Virus record (IMG/VR): IMGVR_UViG_3300018080_000116
Coordinates: 1 to 64,000 of that record
From: a virus
Strand: one strand, 5' to 3'
DNA: 64,000 nucleotides
This document shows positions 1 through 8,454 of the stretch, in pieces. The notes under the pieces were generated by a model. That model made no database searches. It was not told where the DNA came from and saw only the letters and a list, made by a program, of their open reading frames with translations. A program made the translations under genes and the position numbers. How positions within the stretch are numbered: the stretch's first letter is position 1; every line of letters begins with the position of its first letter.

Positions 1-1
1 A

Positions 2-487
2 ACGGAAGAAGCCGAACAACTCGCTGACGAGATCGATGAGAACGACAAGCAGTTGGCCGATTACGAAGCGCAGCTTCACGAAATGGTGCGTGAACTGAAG
101 CAGATCGACCAAGAGAAAAGTTCGACTATCGCCGACGTGACCATCGCCAAGCAACAGGCCGAAGCGAATGACCTGATCGCCGGTATCAGTCGCAGCAGCA
201 GCACCGAGGAACGTCAACGTCTGCAAGACATGCGACAGCGACTCAAGGCCGAAGCCAAGATCTCGGCCAAACTCGCCGGTGCCGATGCCGACCGTGCCGA
301 AAAAGAATTCTTGGAGTACGCCGAGACGGAGGTGGCCACCGATGAATTCGCCAAGCTCATGGGTCTCGCCGCCGAAGCCGAGACGCCGAAGCTGGAAGAT
401 CAGCGAGCCGGTCAAGTAAGTTACGAGATCGGTGGAGCCGCCACACCGGAGAAAGAGGAGGTTCGTTCTCGTCTTCCCGAAGGCTAA
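2..487 (+). CDS. PspA/IM30-like coiled-coil protein, 5' partial
   Basis: The frame is open to the left edge, so the true start lies outside the window; the TTG near 53 is not a convincing start. The visible 161 residues are charged and helix-rich. An internal segment (GISRSSS, then LQDMRQRLKAEAKISAKLAG) resembles the central and C-terminal coiled coil of PspA/IM30 proteins, which act at the inner face of the cytoplasmic membrane. The C-terminus (about the last 40 residues) is less ordered. A GC-rich hairpin follows 43 bases after the stop. The family call is by sequence style only, and another coiled-coil protein is possible. Confidence 0.6.
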   Translation, partial: TEEAEQLADEIDENDKQLADYEAQLHEMVRELKQIDQEKSSTIADVTIAKQQAEANDLIAGISRSSSTEERQRLQDMRQRLKAEAKISAKLAGADADRAEKEFLEYAETEVATDEFAKLMGLAAEAETPKLEDQRAGQVSYEIGGAATPEKEEVRSRLPEG

Positions 488-489
488 AC

Positions 490-525
490 CTCAGGATACA
501 TCCTGAGCGTGATACATCCTGGTCC
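490..525. repeat. GGATnnATCC palindrome plus GATACATCCTGGTCC half-element
   Basis: CTCAGGAT and ATCCTGAG form 8-bp inverted arms around AC at 490-507. A second half-copy, GATACATCCTGGTCCA, follows at 511-526. The same family is iterated at 8337-8454. Confidence 0.7.
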
Positions 526-529
526 ACAA

Positions 530-557
530 CAGCCCGCCCGGCACGCCGGGCGGGCTG
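530..557 (+). terminator. GC-rich hairpin, probable terminator
   Basis: CAGCCCGCCCGGC pairs with the mirrored arm across a very short loop, then TATTTC. It separates the PspA-like gene from pilM. Confidence 0.6.
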
Positions 558-578
558 TATTTCACACCGGAGATTTCA

Positions 579-1787
579 ATGGCAAAGCTACAAACTGCGT
601 GGGGCATCGACATCGGCAACAATTCCCTGAAGGCACTTCGATTAAGGGCCTCTCAGGATGGTGCGGCTGTGGTGCCGGAAGCAATCCATTGCCATGAATA
701 TCCCAGGCCGCTCGATCATCCCGACGCTCACATGCCCACATTGATCGAAGAAGCCGTTGACCAGTTTATCACCAACAGGAACATTGCGGTCGGCGAACCC
801 ATCGCCGTTAATGTGAGTGGTCGCTGTTCTATGGCTCGTTTCATGCGACCACCACCGGTGATGGAAGATAAACTGCCCGACATCGTAAAGTACGAAGCCC
901 GGCAGATGATTCCCTTCGACTTGGAAGATGTCTATTGGGATTGGGTTCGCACATGGGGCTTCTCGGAACAAGGCATGGCCATTGATGGCGAATTCATGCT
1001 TCAAGCTGTGAAGCGTCCTATCGTGGATGAACTGGTCCAGCCATTCAAGGATCGCAAAGTTCGTGTGCGCATCATGCAATCTGATCCAATCGCTCTCATG
1101 AACGCCCTCTACTTCGACCGGTTGCAAGATGATCTCGCCAACTACGATCCCGATGACGATGTTGAAGATGAGCCCTACTACGCTGTGTTGAGCATCGGCG
1201 GTGCCAGCACGGAATTGCTGTTGACGAATGGGTTCAAGATCTGGCATCGGAACATCCCGCTCGGTGGCAGCCATTTCACTCGCCAGATCGGCCAGGAATT
1301 GAAGCTGACGTTCGCCAAGGCCGAGTACCTGAAGATCAATGCCAGGACGGCCAGCGACCCGATGCCCATTTTCAAGGCCGTGAAATCAGTTTTCGAGGAT
1401 CTGGCTGTAGAAACCAAGAGGAGTCTCAGCTATTTTGCATCAATTGAGAAAAAAGCACAGATTAAAATGGTGCTGTTGACTGGCGGTGGCACTCTCCTGC
1501 CCGGCCTGAGTAACTTTCTTCAGACGCAATTAACGGACGTTGAAAGTGTGGAGCCTTGGGCGAGCTACTCGAAGATGCAAGATACCAACAAAATCATGAC
1601 CGAAGAGCACGGTTGGTCAGGCCCCCTCTTCCGAGTGGCCTATGGCCTGGGGTTGCAAGCCCTTGGGATTTCAAGGTTTAAGACAAATATGGTTGGGAAA
1701 AAGGCGTCGGCAGTATTTTCATTCAGCAGCCTATTTTCCTCCTTGAAGAGGTGGATTCCCAGAGTTAGAATTGATTGGGAACGTTGA
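579..1787 (+). CDS. pilM: PilM-like actin-fold ATPase (type IV pilus assembly)
   Basis: A 402-residue actin-superfamily protein of the PilM class, which sits on the inner membrane platform of type IV pili or type II secretion systems and binds ATP. The phosphate-1 loop GIDIGNNSLKAL is at residues 9-20. A second phosphate motif LSIGGASTELLL is near 205, with Ser where Asp is common. The adenosine motif LLTGGGTLLPGL is near 300. The family segment YEARQMIPFDLEDVYWDW is clear. No pilN, pilO or pilQ gene adjoins it, so this may be a stand-alone actin-like protein or part of a cut-off locus. It ends in a basic, aromatic tail after residue 370. A bidirectional terminator follows. Confidence 0.8.
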   Translation: MAKLQTAWGIDIGNNSLKALRLRASQDGAAVVPEAIHCHEYPRPLDHPDAHMPTLIEEAVDQFITNRNIAVGEPIAVNVSGRCSMARFMRPPPVMEDKLPDIVKYEARQMIPFDLEDVYWDWVRTWGFSEQGMAIDGEFMLQAVKRPIVDELVQPFKDRKVRVRIMQSDPIALMNALYFDRLQDDLANYDPDDDVEDEPYYAVLSIGGASTELLLTNGFKIWHRNIPLGGSHFTRQIGQELKLTFAKAEYLKINARTASDPMPIFKAVKSVFEDLAVETKRSLSYFASIEKKAQIKMVLLTGGGTLLPGLSNFLQTQLTDVESVEPWASYSKMQDTNKIMTEEHGWSGPLFRVAYGLGLQALGISRFKTNMVGKKASAVFSFSSLFSSLKRWIPRVRIDWER

Positions 1788-1807
1788 AGCGTTCGTCCCT
1801 CTGCCTT

Positions 1808-1843
1808 AACCCGCTTCGGGGTTTATCCCCCGTGGCGGGTTTT
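1808..1843. terminator. Bidirectional terminator between convergent genes
   Basis: AACCCGC (1808-1814) pairs with GCGGGTT (1835-1841), with a nested CGGGG/CCCCG, then TTTTCT. It lies between pilM (+) and the minus-strand radical SAM gene. Confidence 0.75.
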
Positions 1844-2794
1844 CTATTGAACATTCCCCAGGTTTGTGTCTTTTTGGAAGATTGGGTCGGTTAATAATGC
1901 CACGAGTTGTTCGTGTTCGGGGTGATCTTTATCCACAACGTCCAGTGAACGATATTGCTCTGGCGTGAATGTTCCCCAGTTCATCAGCCGGTCGAACTGC
2001 GCTCGTGCTCCATATCGATGGCTCATCTCCACAAACTGTTTCATCTCTCGCCAGTTGTTTTGTTGTACGACCATGACGAAACACAGGTATTCTATTTTCT
2101 TTTGTGCCAACAAGTCGTATGCGAATTGAAGGTTCTCGTGCAACAGTTCCCAATCACCCCCACGATTTTTAGCGTAAGTCTCAGGCGTGGCGGCATCGAT
2201 GGAGATCTGAATCTCTGTAACCTTGTTCTTGACCTTGTGCCAATGCTTCTTGAGCAGCAAGCCATTGGTTGCCAATTTTATTTTCACATCTTTGGTGCTC
2301 AAAAATTCTATCACATCCATATAGGCAATGAATGGTTCGCCAGATCCGCAGACACTCACTACTTCCAGTTTGTCGGCGATCTGTGTTAAGATCTCTTTTT
2401 CACGAACGCATTCTCTTCTTTTATCTTTGGTGATCCTTTCAACCCTACATGCTGGACAATGAAGGTTACATGCACGGTTGGTGTCGAGATGCATGTGTTG
2501 AGGGCCCGACATTGTTAGGTAGAACGGGTCCACGATTTCATCTTTCCTGAGCATCCATGTTGTCTTGGGGAGTTGGCATAGCCGTGGGCAAGTGTCTTTG
2601 CAGAACTTGTAGGAACCATTTAGAATGGATTGACGGATTTCGTGCGCTACGGGCCCGTTCCAGATTTCCTCAATGTCGTCATCAATGGTGCCAATAGGTT
2701 TGGAGAGCCATTGGCAGTTAAACACCTTGTCTCCGATTATCACAATGTAAATGAAAGGGCTGGGGCAAAGAAATTGTGATTTGTCTACAGACAT
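1844..2794 (-). CDS. Radical SAM protein with N-terminal SPASM-like cysteines
   Basis: A 316-residue radical SAM enzyme. The [4Fe-4S]/SAM motif CNLHCPAC has cysteines at 109, 113 and 116. The GGE-equivalent is GSGEP, and ATNG plus SIDAA match the TIM-barrel strands. The auxiliary-cluster (SPASM-type) segment is N-terminal instead of C-terminal: C10, C27, IGTIDDDIEEIW, then C65, C69 and C73. It is the last gene of a four-gene minus-strand operon and overlaps the deacetylase by 10 bases. The substrate is unknown; the neighbours suggest modification of a surface glycan or a peptide. Confidence 0.85.
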   Translation of the reverse strand: MSVDKSQFLCPSPFIYIVIIGDKVFNCQWLSKPIGTIDDDIEEIWNGPVAHEIRQSILNGSYKFCKDTCPRLCQLPKTTWMLRKDEIVDPFYLTMSGPQHMHLDTNRACNLHCPACRVERITKDKRRECVREKEILTQIADKLEVVSVCGSGEPFIAYMDVIEFLSTKDVKIKLATNGLLLKKHWHKVKNKVTEIQISIDAATPETYAKNRGGDWELLHENLQFAYDLLAQKKIEYLCFVMVVQQNNWREMKQFVEMSHRYGARAQFDRLMNWGTFTPEQYRSLDVVDKDHPEHEQLVALLTDPIFQKDTNLGNVQ

Positions 2795-3399
2795 AGTACA
2801 TCCGCATGGGTGAGGAACAGAGCGTCGGCCATGCTTAACTCCAACAGCAATTCATACATGTATTCCCAGTTGGCCTTTTTATCATAGGGTTTTATACCGG
2901 CCATTTCATAGCTGTGTCCCCATATGGAAAATAATTGCGCTGTTCGGCTGCGATTGAATTCCCTTAGGGCCTTTAAGGCGTGGCTGTAATGACACGTCGG
3001 TTGCCAAGCGAACCTGTCTTTGGGCATATCAAAGTTCGTTGTGTTCCAAGCAACAGTACGTGCATAACGCATTCCAGACTCTTGCGCCATGTCAGCAGCC
3101 TCTTCGCTGTACTCTCCGAACGGATAGGCAAACCCCACAACGTCCTGGCCGCTCATTTGTTCCAGGCTGAATTTGTCATCACGCACTTCTTGCAGAGTTA
3201 GATCTGAGATGTGCGGGTGGTTAATTGAGTGCGATCCTATCTCATGGGCGGCATATGGCGTATAGGACGACATGTATTCATTGCCTCGTCTTCCTGAGTT
3301 TAAAAAGAACGTGGCGGGCATTCGATATGTTTTTAGCATGTCGATTAGTTGTGCGTCATGGATTGTGCCGTCGTCAAAACTCAGTGTAATTATCTTCAT
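2785..3399 (-). CDS. Polysaccharide deacetylase (NodB-type)
   Basis: A 204-residue carbohydrate esterase family 4-like enzyme that removes N- or O-acetyl groups from sugars. Motif 1 is SFDDG (Asp9, Asp10), motif 2 is HEIGSHSINHP with the metal-binding histidines, and motif 3 is FAYPFGEY. C-terminal motifs are represented by WQPTCHY and WGHSYEM. It has no signal peptide, so it probably acts in the cytoplasm on a precursor. It overlaps the upstream rhamnosyltransferase-like gene by ATGA and the downstream radical SAM gene by 10 bases, implying translational coupling. Confidence 0.85.
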   Translation of the reverse strand: MKIITLSFDDGTIHDAQLIDMLKTYRMPATFFLNSGRRGNEYMSSYTPYAAHEIGSHSINHPHISDLTLQEVRDDKFSLEQMSGQDVVGFAYPFGEYSEEAADMAQESGMRYARTVAWNTTNFDMPKDRFAWQPTCHYSHALKALREFNRSRTAQLFSIWGHSYEMAGIKPYDKKANWEYMYELLLELSMADALFLTHADVLCL

Positions 3400-4217
3400 A
3401 GGAAATGTTTGCCTCCTTCCTGGAAAGCCTGTTTGTCTATAGGTGGGAGAAAGTGGGTTCTTACCGAATCGAAGTCGATGTCATTTCCGTGAGGCATAGT
3501 GTTCACTAGGTTGTGATCGTGACACACTTTAATCCAAAATGGGCCCTCATCAATCTTGACAACTTTCCCCAGTCGTTCTATTAGATGGTGCTGTTCGCTA
3601 AGCACAGTGGTGGTTTGGTCGGGGTCAACTGGAGTGTGCAAGAAGGAAACGAAACTGTTGGTGAAATCTCGGTCGTGGATTACTCGAACGACATTGGCTT
3701 TGGGGTCTAGGCCCAGTCCCTTGTTGAAGTTTATAACGCACGGCCCCTTCCAACCCTTCCATTTCTCCTGCACGGTTTCGACGAAGTTTTTTCGGATCAT
3801 GTCGTCACTGTCCAGTCGTGTGGTGATAACGCTTGTGCCGGGGTTTTTACCAACATATTGACGCACATAAGCCAGGAAGGGGCACGGGGCGAAATTCTTA
3901 AATCTGAACAACTCTGGGTTGTCAGGAACGTGAAGCCACACCCATGCGGGCGCATCAATGAGTTCGTGCGGCACTGTTACCAGTGATTCTATTTCGTCAA
4001 TGTGTTTTTGGGGCGTATTGGGATCGACGGCTAAGAGCCAGACAAAATTCTTGGAGGTTTGGTTTTGGATGGAGGGTATTGTGTATTTCTTGAAAAACTC
4101 CATTCGAGCTTCCATCCATGTTTCAGGGTCGTTGTACGGCTCCGATAATTGGTAAAGTCGATGTGCCTCACCGTAAATTCCTTGATTGATCCTAGTTAAT
4201 ATGAAGTGTTTTTTCAT
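3396..4217 (-). CDS. Putative rhamnosyltransferase-like glycosyltransferase
   Basis: A 273-residue protein matching the putative rhamnosyl transferase family: N-terminal HFILTRINQG, then WMEARMEFFKKYTIPSIQNQT, FVWLLAVDPNTP and the RLDSDDM metal and nucleotide-sugar motif. It probably transfers a deoxysugar to a glycan acceptor. Start and stop overlap both operon neighbours by four bases. The donor and acceptor cannot be read from the sequence. Confidence 0.75.
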   Translation of the reverse strand: MKKHFILTRINQGIYGEAHRLYQLSEPYNDPETWMEARMEFFKKYTIPSIQNQTSKNFVWLLAVDPNTPQKHIDEIESLVTVPHELIDAPAWVWLHVPDNPELFRFKNFAPCPFLAYVRQYVGKNPGTSVITTRLDSDDMIRKNFVETVQEKWKGWKGPCVINFNKGLGLDPKANVVRVIHDRDFTNSFVSFLHTPVDPDQTTTVLSEQHHLIERLGKVVKIDEGPFWIKVCHDHNLVNTMPHGNDIDFDSVRTHFLPPIDKQAFQEGGKHFL

Positions 4218-5182
4218 GATCCTATTCCGTGCTTCTTAGAAAGCCAGTTGAGAGTTTCATGGTTATTTAAGTGCCTGTCACGCCAAAAATAATACCTTAG
4301 ATCAGGTTCGCCCTGAATCATCCCTATTTCACGCATGTAAATTCGACTGGGGCACACATCAGTGGTGCATGTTTGTGGTGTCTTCTGCCATTGAACGTCA
4401 CCAATGGTTCCCAGGGACTCTCCATACCAGCAGCGTACCACATGGGGTGTGCGGTGGCGGTAAATCCAGCCCATGCGGCACCCTGAATCACACACACGGC
4501 CCTTAAAGGTGGTGGATGGGTCGAACAGGAATGGCCTATCCATCCCATCCAGGATGATTTCTCGCTCCTTGTCGGTGAAAGCAGCGGGGTAACTCTTTCC
4601 CTCATATGGCCCACGATAAGGAAGGATGAGCATTCTGAAGCCCGCCCTGCGAAACTCTTCTTGGCTCTTCTGCAACTGGCCCGATCTGATTCTGCGGGGG
4701 TGCGCAATGTATTTGATCGAAGTGTTGTATCCGTGGTCTCTCGTCCATTGTGCCTTGTGGAAGAACTGTTTCTTTAAGGGTGCCGTCTCTTCTGAGGGGC
4801 TGTGGTAGCTCGCACTGATGAGGACTACGTTTTCTGGTGGGATGTGTTCTAGGTATTTGGCCCAGTCGTGTATGGCGAAGTTGGTGGAGATCCCCAACCA
4901 ATGACCGTGTTCAACAAGCATGTTGGAGATTTCAAGGGTGTCTGGATATAGCATTGGCTCCCCGCCCCCACTCAGGTTTACGAATACACAGTTGGATAAA
5001 CTGTCTACGCTCTTTACGATCTCCTGTGGAGGGGCAATCTTTGTGTTGGGTAGTGGCGGCGGGGCGCTTTTGTTGAAACAATAGAAGCATTTGTAGTTGC
5101 ATATTTCGGTTGGAGAAAGGGTGAATACGTTCGCCATGGCCGTATCGAATCGTTCTTGTAATTTATCGACTAATTTAAGCAT
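4214..5182 (-). CDS. Radical SAM protein with C-terminal SPASM-like domain
   Basis: First gene of the minus-strand operon, 322 residues from the ATG at 5182. AGGATG lies about 9 bases upstream; the frame stays open further, but that would overlap the divergent gene. The radical SAM motif CNYKCFYC is near residue 27, followed by NLSGGGEPMLYPD. Auxiliary cysteines are C-terminal (CDSGC, CWYGESLG, CTTDVC), the normal order and the opposite of the partner gene at 1844-2794. The pair probably installs or tailors a modification on a sugar or peptide. Confidence 0.82.
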   Translation of the reverse strand: MLKLVDKLQERFDTAMANVFTLSPTEICNYKCFYCFNKSAPPPLPNTKIAPPQEIVKSVDSLSNCVFVNLSGGGEPMLYPDTLEISNMLVEHGHWLGISTNFAIHDWAKYLEHIPPENVVLISASYHSPSEETAPLKKQFFHKAQWTRDHGYNTSIKYIAHPRRIRSGQLQKSQEEFRRAGFRMLILPYRGPYEGKSYPAAFTDKEREIILDGMDRPFLFDPSTTFKGRVCDSGCRMGWIYRHRTPHVVRCWYGESLGTIGDVQWQKTPQTCTTDVCPSRIYMREIGMIQGEPDLRYYFWRDRHLNNHETLNWLSKKHGIGS

Positions 5183-5884
5183 ATGCTTCATCCTAAACGT
5201 ATCACTGCTAACATGGCCACATTCCCCCAGAGAAGAAAATATCTGGAGGACGTAGTAAACACTTTGTTGCCTCAGGTGCAAATTCTAAGAATCTACCTTA
5301 ACGGTTATCAAGAAGTGCCCGAGTTTCTTCAACACCCTAAGGTAGAAACGTTTATCGGCGATGATATTGGAGATGCGGGCAAGTTTTTCTGGTTGGGTTG
5401 TGGGCATGAAGTGTACTTCTCTGTGGATGATGATTTTTATTATCCACCCACATATGTTCGAGACCACTTGCAAACACTCCAATTTTATCGCAATAGGGTC
5501 ATTGTGACGCTTCATGGCTGCCTGCTCAAGTTCCCCGTAGAACGATACTATCGTGATCGTGCGGAAATCTATGGGTGGTACGAGTCTGCGCCATCTAAGT
5601 TTGTTCATGTTGGCGGCACAGGGGTGATGGCTTTTGATACAGAAGCTTTCCCCCTTCAATTCATAGATGTGCCCTCAAAAAACATGGCGGATATTTGGGT
5701 GGCGTTGAAAGCACAAAAACTGCAAATGCCGATTCTGGTAAGAGAGCACCAAGCGGACTATTTGACCTTGATTGATGAACCTGCGGGCGAGAGTATTTGG
5801 AACCGGCAGCAAGATGACCCTCGTCCAGCCTATGTAATCAATAGCGTCCCAGAATGGAAGTTGCATGTTGAAGAACACGCCTGA
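5183..5884 (+). CDS. GT-A type glycosyltransferase
   Basis: A 233-residue protein starting ITANMATFPQRRKYL, typical of small GT-A transferases. LRIYLNGYQEVP follows, and a metal-binding SVDDDFYYPPTY motif sits near residue 90. It starts one base from the divergent radical SAM start codon, so the two promoters must overlap in a very short space. The stop lies 17 bases inside the sulfotransferase gene, indicating co-expression. The specific sugar is unknown. Confidence 0.75.
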   Translation: MLHPKRITANMATFPQRRKYLEDVVNTLLPQVQILRIYLNGYQEVPEFLQHPKVETFIGDDIGDAGKFFWLGCGHEVYFSVDDDFYYPPTYVRDHLQTLQFYRNRVIVTLHGCLLKFPVERYYRDRAEIYGWYESAPSKFVHVGGTGVMAFDTEAFPLQFIDVPSKNMADIWVALKAQKLQMPILVREHQADYLTLIDEPAGESIWNRQQDDPRPAYVINSVPEWKLHVEEHA

Positions 5885-6515
5885 GCTAATTAAGGTTTAT
5901 TCGCACCCCAGATCGGGTACACATATGATGATGAATCTTCTGGGTCGCAACTTCTACCCCACCAGGGATCTTTCATGGCTAGAAACGGAGTGGGGACATT
6001 GGTCTGACAGGCACAAGGATAAAATCCGCAACCCCTATGCACGTCTATTTGGTAGCCATGATTTTGTAGATGAGGTTCAATATGCCGGGCCCAAGGTTTA
6101 CGTTTATCGAGATGGTCGTGCCGTTGCTTTGTCTGTTTGGAAGTTCCTGGGCTCCGAGCAGCCCTTTCCTAAGTTCTTGAGGACGAAATTGGATTGGAGT
6201 GGCACGCCGGGTCGGCGTGCCACTCCCACCAAGACGATAGCCGAACATTGGTACGATCATGTTTCGGGTTGGCTTAATAAGATGCCGCCACGAACCGTAT
6301 TTGTGCGATATGAAGATTTGCTTGCCGATCCAGCTACGCAACTACAAAGGGTGTCTTATGAGTTCAATTTACACATTTCCAAGCACGTTGATGTAGATGA
6401 GCGAGTTGGCATTCTTCCTGGGGACGACCCATTCGTTTGGAAAAAACAATTTACTACTGCCGACTTAGACTACTTTCACACAGTTGTTCCCGAAGACAGC
6501 TACTATCTTTTATGA
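5865..6515 (+). CDS. Sulfotransferase
   Basis: A 216-residue PAPS-dependent sulfotransferase. The 5'-phosphosulfate loop SHPRSGTHMMMNLL is at residues 13-26. The 3'-phosphate motif is VYRDGRAVALSVW, and the C-terminal VRYEDLLADP is characteristic. It would transfer sulfate to a hydroxyl or amino group, most likely on the glycan made by the adjacent transferases. It overlaps the upstream transferase by 20 bases. Confidence 0.85.
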   Translation: MLKNTPELIKVYSHPRSGTHMMMNLLGRNFYPTRDLSWLETEWGHWSDRHKDKIRNPYARLFGSHDFVDEVQYAGPKVYVYRDGRAVALSVWKFLGSEQPFPKFLRTKLDWSGTPGRRATPTKTIAEHWYDHVSGWLNKMPPRTVFVRYEDLLADPATQLQRVSYEFNLHISKHVDVDERVGILPGDDPFVWKKQFTTADLDYFHTVVPEDSYYLL

Positions 6516-6560
6516 TGGGGAGGATATATACCTTCAGGACTTATTATGGAGGTGACGAAC

Positions 6561-7136
6561 ATGGCAGACGACTGGTTGAAAGAACTAGAACAACAGCTAG
6601 AGACCGAGTGCGGCACTTTACCGCCGAAGAAGAAAAGGCCCACTCCGGTTAGGCCAAACCTCGTCTTGAACCCACCTCAGAAGCAATCGAGCGGCCCTTG
6701 GCCCGCAGTATTTTTTGTGTTTTTGTTGGGCCTTGTTATTGTGGTTGGTGGCCTTTGGTTGTGGCAAGGTAACGACCTATTTGCCCTCAAGAAACAACCC
6801 GACAAGCAAGAACAGTTCCAACAGCCCGAGAGAGAACCATGGGAAGAGCCGTGGCGCATGATGTCAGCAGATGTTCAAGCTACCAGTGAAGAGGTAGAAG
6901 CACTTAAAGAGGAACATGACAGAACCAGAGAAAGAATGGATTGGATTGGTTCTCGTTTGGCATTGCTCGGAGCCCTTCATAGCAATAACTTCATTGAGGC
7001 GAAAAAGAAGGGACTGACCAACGCCGAGTTTCTTCTGCCTGATAGGCATTGGCAAATTGATCGTTTGCCCGATAATCTGAAGATGACGGATGAAGACAGA
7101 GAACGATTGGGTCGCTTTGTGAAAACAGAAGAGTAG
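6561..7136 (+). CDS. Single-pass membrane protein with coiled coil, unknown
   Basis: 191 residues from the ATG at 6561, which has a strong GGAGGTG ribosome site; an upstream in-frame ATG at 6546 overlaps that site. A cytoplasmic basic/proline N-terminus is followed by one transmembrane helix (about residues 50-70, FFVFLLGLVIVVGGLWLW). A charged, probably coiled-coil external domain rich in Glu and Arg completes it. Not recognised. It follows the sulfotransferase by 45 bases and converges on the amidohydrolase-like gene. Confidence 0.7.
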   Translation: MADDWLKELEQQLETECGTLPPKKKRPTPVRPNLVLNPPQKQSSGPWPAVFFVFLLGLVIVVGGLWLWQGNDLFALKKQPDKQEQFQQPEREPWEEPWRMMSADVQATSEEVEALKEEHDRTRERMDWIGSRLALLGALHSNNFIEAKKKGLTNAEFLLPDRHWQIDRLPDNLKMTDEDRERLGRFVKTEE

Positions 7137-7811
7137 TTAAGGGGCATTGCCCAATGCTATTAAATCCATAATCGGTTTGGATAAGGCGAAAGCAGTAGCC
7201 CTAGCGGTAGATTTCTTGTGTCGCAAAGCACGGACGATCTCAAGTTGCATGCTTTGTACGCTTGGATCGGTGTATGCTGTCCATCTGCGGAAAAGCTGAT
7301 TGAGGTTATTTTTTCCACGGCCAGCATATTTGCTGTCTACTCCTTCATATACCTGCAATCCCGTTTGGAGCATGAAAGCCACCAAAGCATCTCGACGCCA
7401 CTCTTCACAACTGAAGGAGGAAAATTCAGATCCTTTTCCCGCACCGATAATTACGTCAAGATCTGGTATGCTTTGTCGAATGTGATTTCCGACTCCATGG
7501 ATGATGAAGACATAGGAATACAGGGCGCTGCGTCTTATTTGCAGGGTGTATCTTAAAAGTGGATCGAGAAATTCGTCCTTCACTACATCTTCCAAAAGGT
7601 GGGGGACGCTGTTGCAGTTTGCCAGATCGTTGAGCCAATCAACGTATGTTGCTTTTCTCCACCCCCGGTTAATCACGGCATAGCCGTCGATGTAGGTCGC
7701 AAGGGCTTCTGCCACCACAGCCGTATTGGTGTCGTCATGTCCATGAGGGGCGGCAATGATTACGGGAGTTGTGCCTTCAATCGTGCTTACTCGTTCCACC
7801 CAGTTCTCCAA
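7137..7811 (-). CDS. N-formylglutamate amidohydrolase-like hydrolase
   Basis: A 224-residue protein with an N-terminal PVIIAAPHGHDD metal-site motif, a central FIIHGVG and a C-terminal QLEIVRALR, the layout of the N-formylglutamate amidohydrolase superfamily (zinc-dependent amide hydrolysis). The acidic and histidine ligands differ somewhat from the enzyme of the histidine pathway. No hut genes are near, so the substrate is probably different. The start lies inside the 3' end of the upstream HNH gene (35-base overlap). Confidence 0.6.
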   Translation of the reverse strand: MENWVERVSTIEGTTPVIIAAPHGHDDTNTAVVAEALATYIDGYAVINRGWRKATYVDWLNDLANCNSVPHLLEDVVKDEFLDPLLRYTLQIRRSALYSYVFIIHGVGNHIRQSIPDLDVIIGAGKGSEFSSFSCEEWRRDALVAFMLQTGLQVYEGVDSKYAGRGKNNLNQLFRRWTAYTDPSVQSMQLEIVRALRHKKSTARATAFALSKPIMDLIALGNAP

Positions 7812-8328
7812 TCAAGTCTTCTTTTGATAAACCGAGTTCGTCTAACATTGCGTTAGTTATGTCGGCTACGCCTCGTAATTGTTGCTCTTTCGATTTCTTT
7901 CTGAGTCTATACAACAAAATGTTTGATCTTCCCAAGTTGGCTTGATCGCTAATGATGCGTAGGTTGCTTATTGCATAATGCCCTTTGGGATCTACTCGAT
8001 CTACTGATGGTGTGATTCCAGGGTTTTCTTTCAGGAATTTAGTCACACGTGGCAGTGCCCATTCTTTGAATTCTTTTGGAGAAACTTGTATTTCAACATT
8101 GTCATACCAGAAGCTATGTCCAACCCTATGTCGCATGCGGGCCCACATTCGATTTACAATGCCCTTGGGTGTTTTATTGTATCTTTGATTTGCCTCTTTT
8201 TGCGATTGGCTCCTATTGCGCTTCTTCCTACAAGTTTTACAAGTGCCATCCAACCCATCTGGTTGACATCTGTCTTTGTAAAATTCTGATTTTGGTTTGT
8301 CGGTTTTGCATTTGCTGCATGTTTTCAT
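7777..8328 (-). CDS. HNH-type endonuclease with zinc-binding N-terminus
   Basis: 183 residues. The N-terminus CSKCKTDKPKSEFY plus CKTCRKK gives four zinc ligands typical of phage HNH proteins. The core PSVDRVDPKGHY followed by SNLRIISDQAN (about 107-131) matches the degenerate HNH motif in homing-type and phage endonucleases. Selfish or phage-borne HNH genes often sit in accessory regions. It overlaps the amidohydrolase-like gene, and its upstream DNA carries iterated palindromes. Confidence 0.72.
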   Translation of the reverse strand: MKTCSKCKTDKPKSEFYKDRCQPDGLDGTCKTCRKKRNRSQSQKEANQRYNKTPKGIVNRMWARMRHRVGHSFWYDNVEIQVSPKEFKEWALPRVTKFLKENPGITPSVDRVDPKGHYAISNLRIISDQANLGRSNILLYRLRKKSKEQQLRGVADITNAMLDELGLSKEDLIGELGGTSKHD

Positions 8329-8336
8329 TCGGCCTC

Positions 8337-8454
8337 CAGGATGTATCCTGCGGATATATCCTAAAGCAGTAAAATAGGGCCAAAAATTCGCTAGGATCGA
8401 TCCTACGGATGTATCCCAGCGTTATATATCCTAGCTCGATATATCCTGGTCCAA
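8337..8454. repeat. Cluster of GGATnnATCC palindromic elements
   Basis: At least six elements lie in 118 bp: CAGGATGTATCCTG (8337-8350), GGATATATCC (8352-8361), TAGGATCGATCCTA (8392-8405), GGATGTATCC (8407-8416), then half-copies near 8424 and 8439. The last, GATATATCCTGGTCCA, matches the copy at 511-526 except one base. The array overlaps the 3' end of the GT9 gene. Confidence 0.75.

Noticed and set aside
642-1274. Minus-strand frame opposite pilM
   Set aside because: Shadow of the conserved + strand pilM reading frame.
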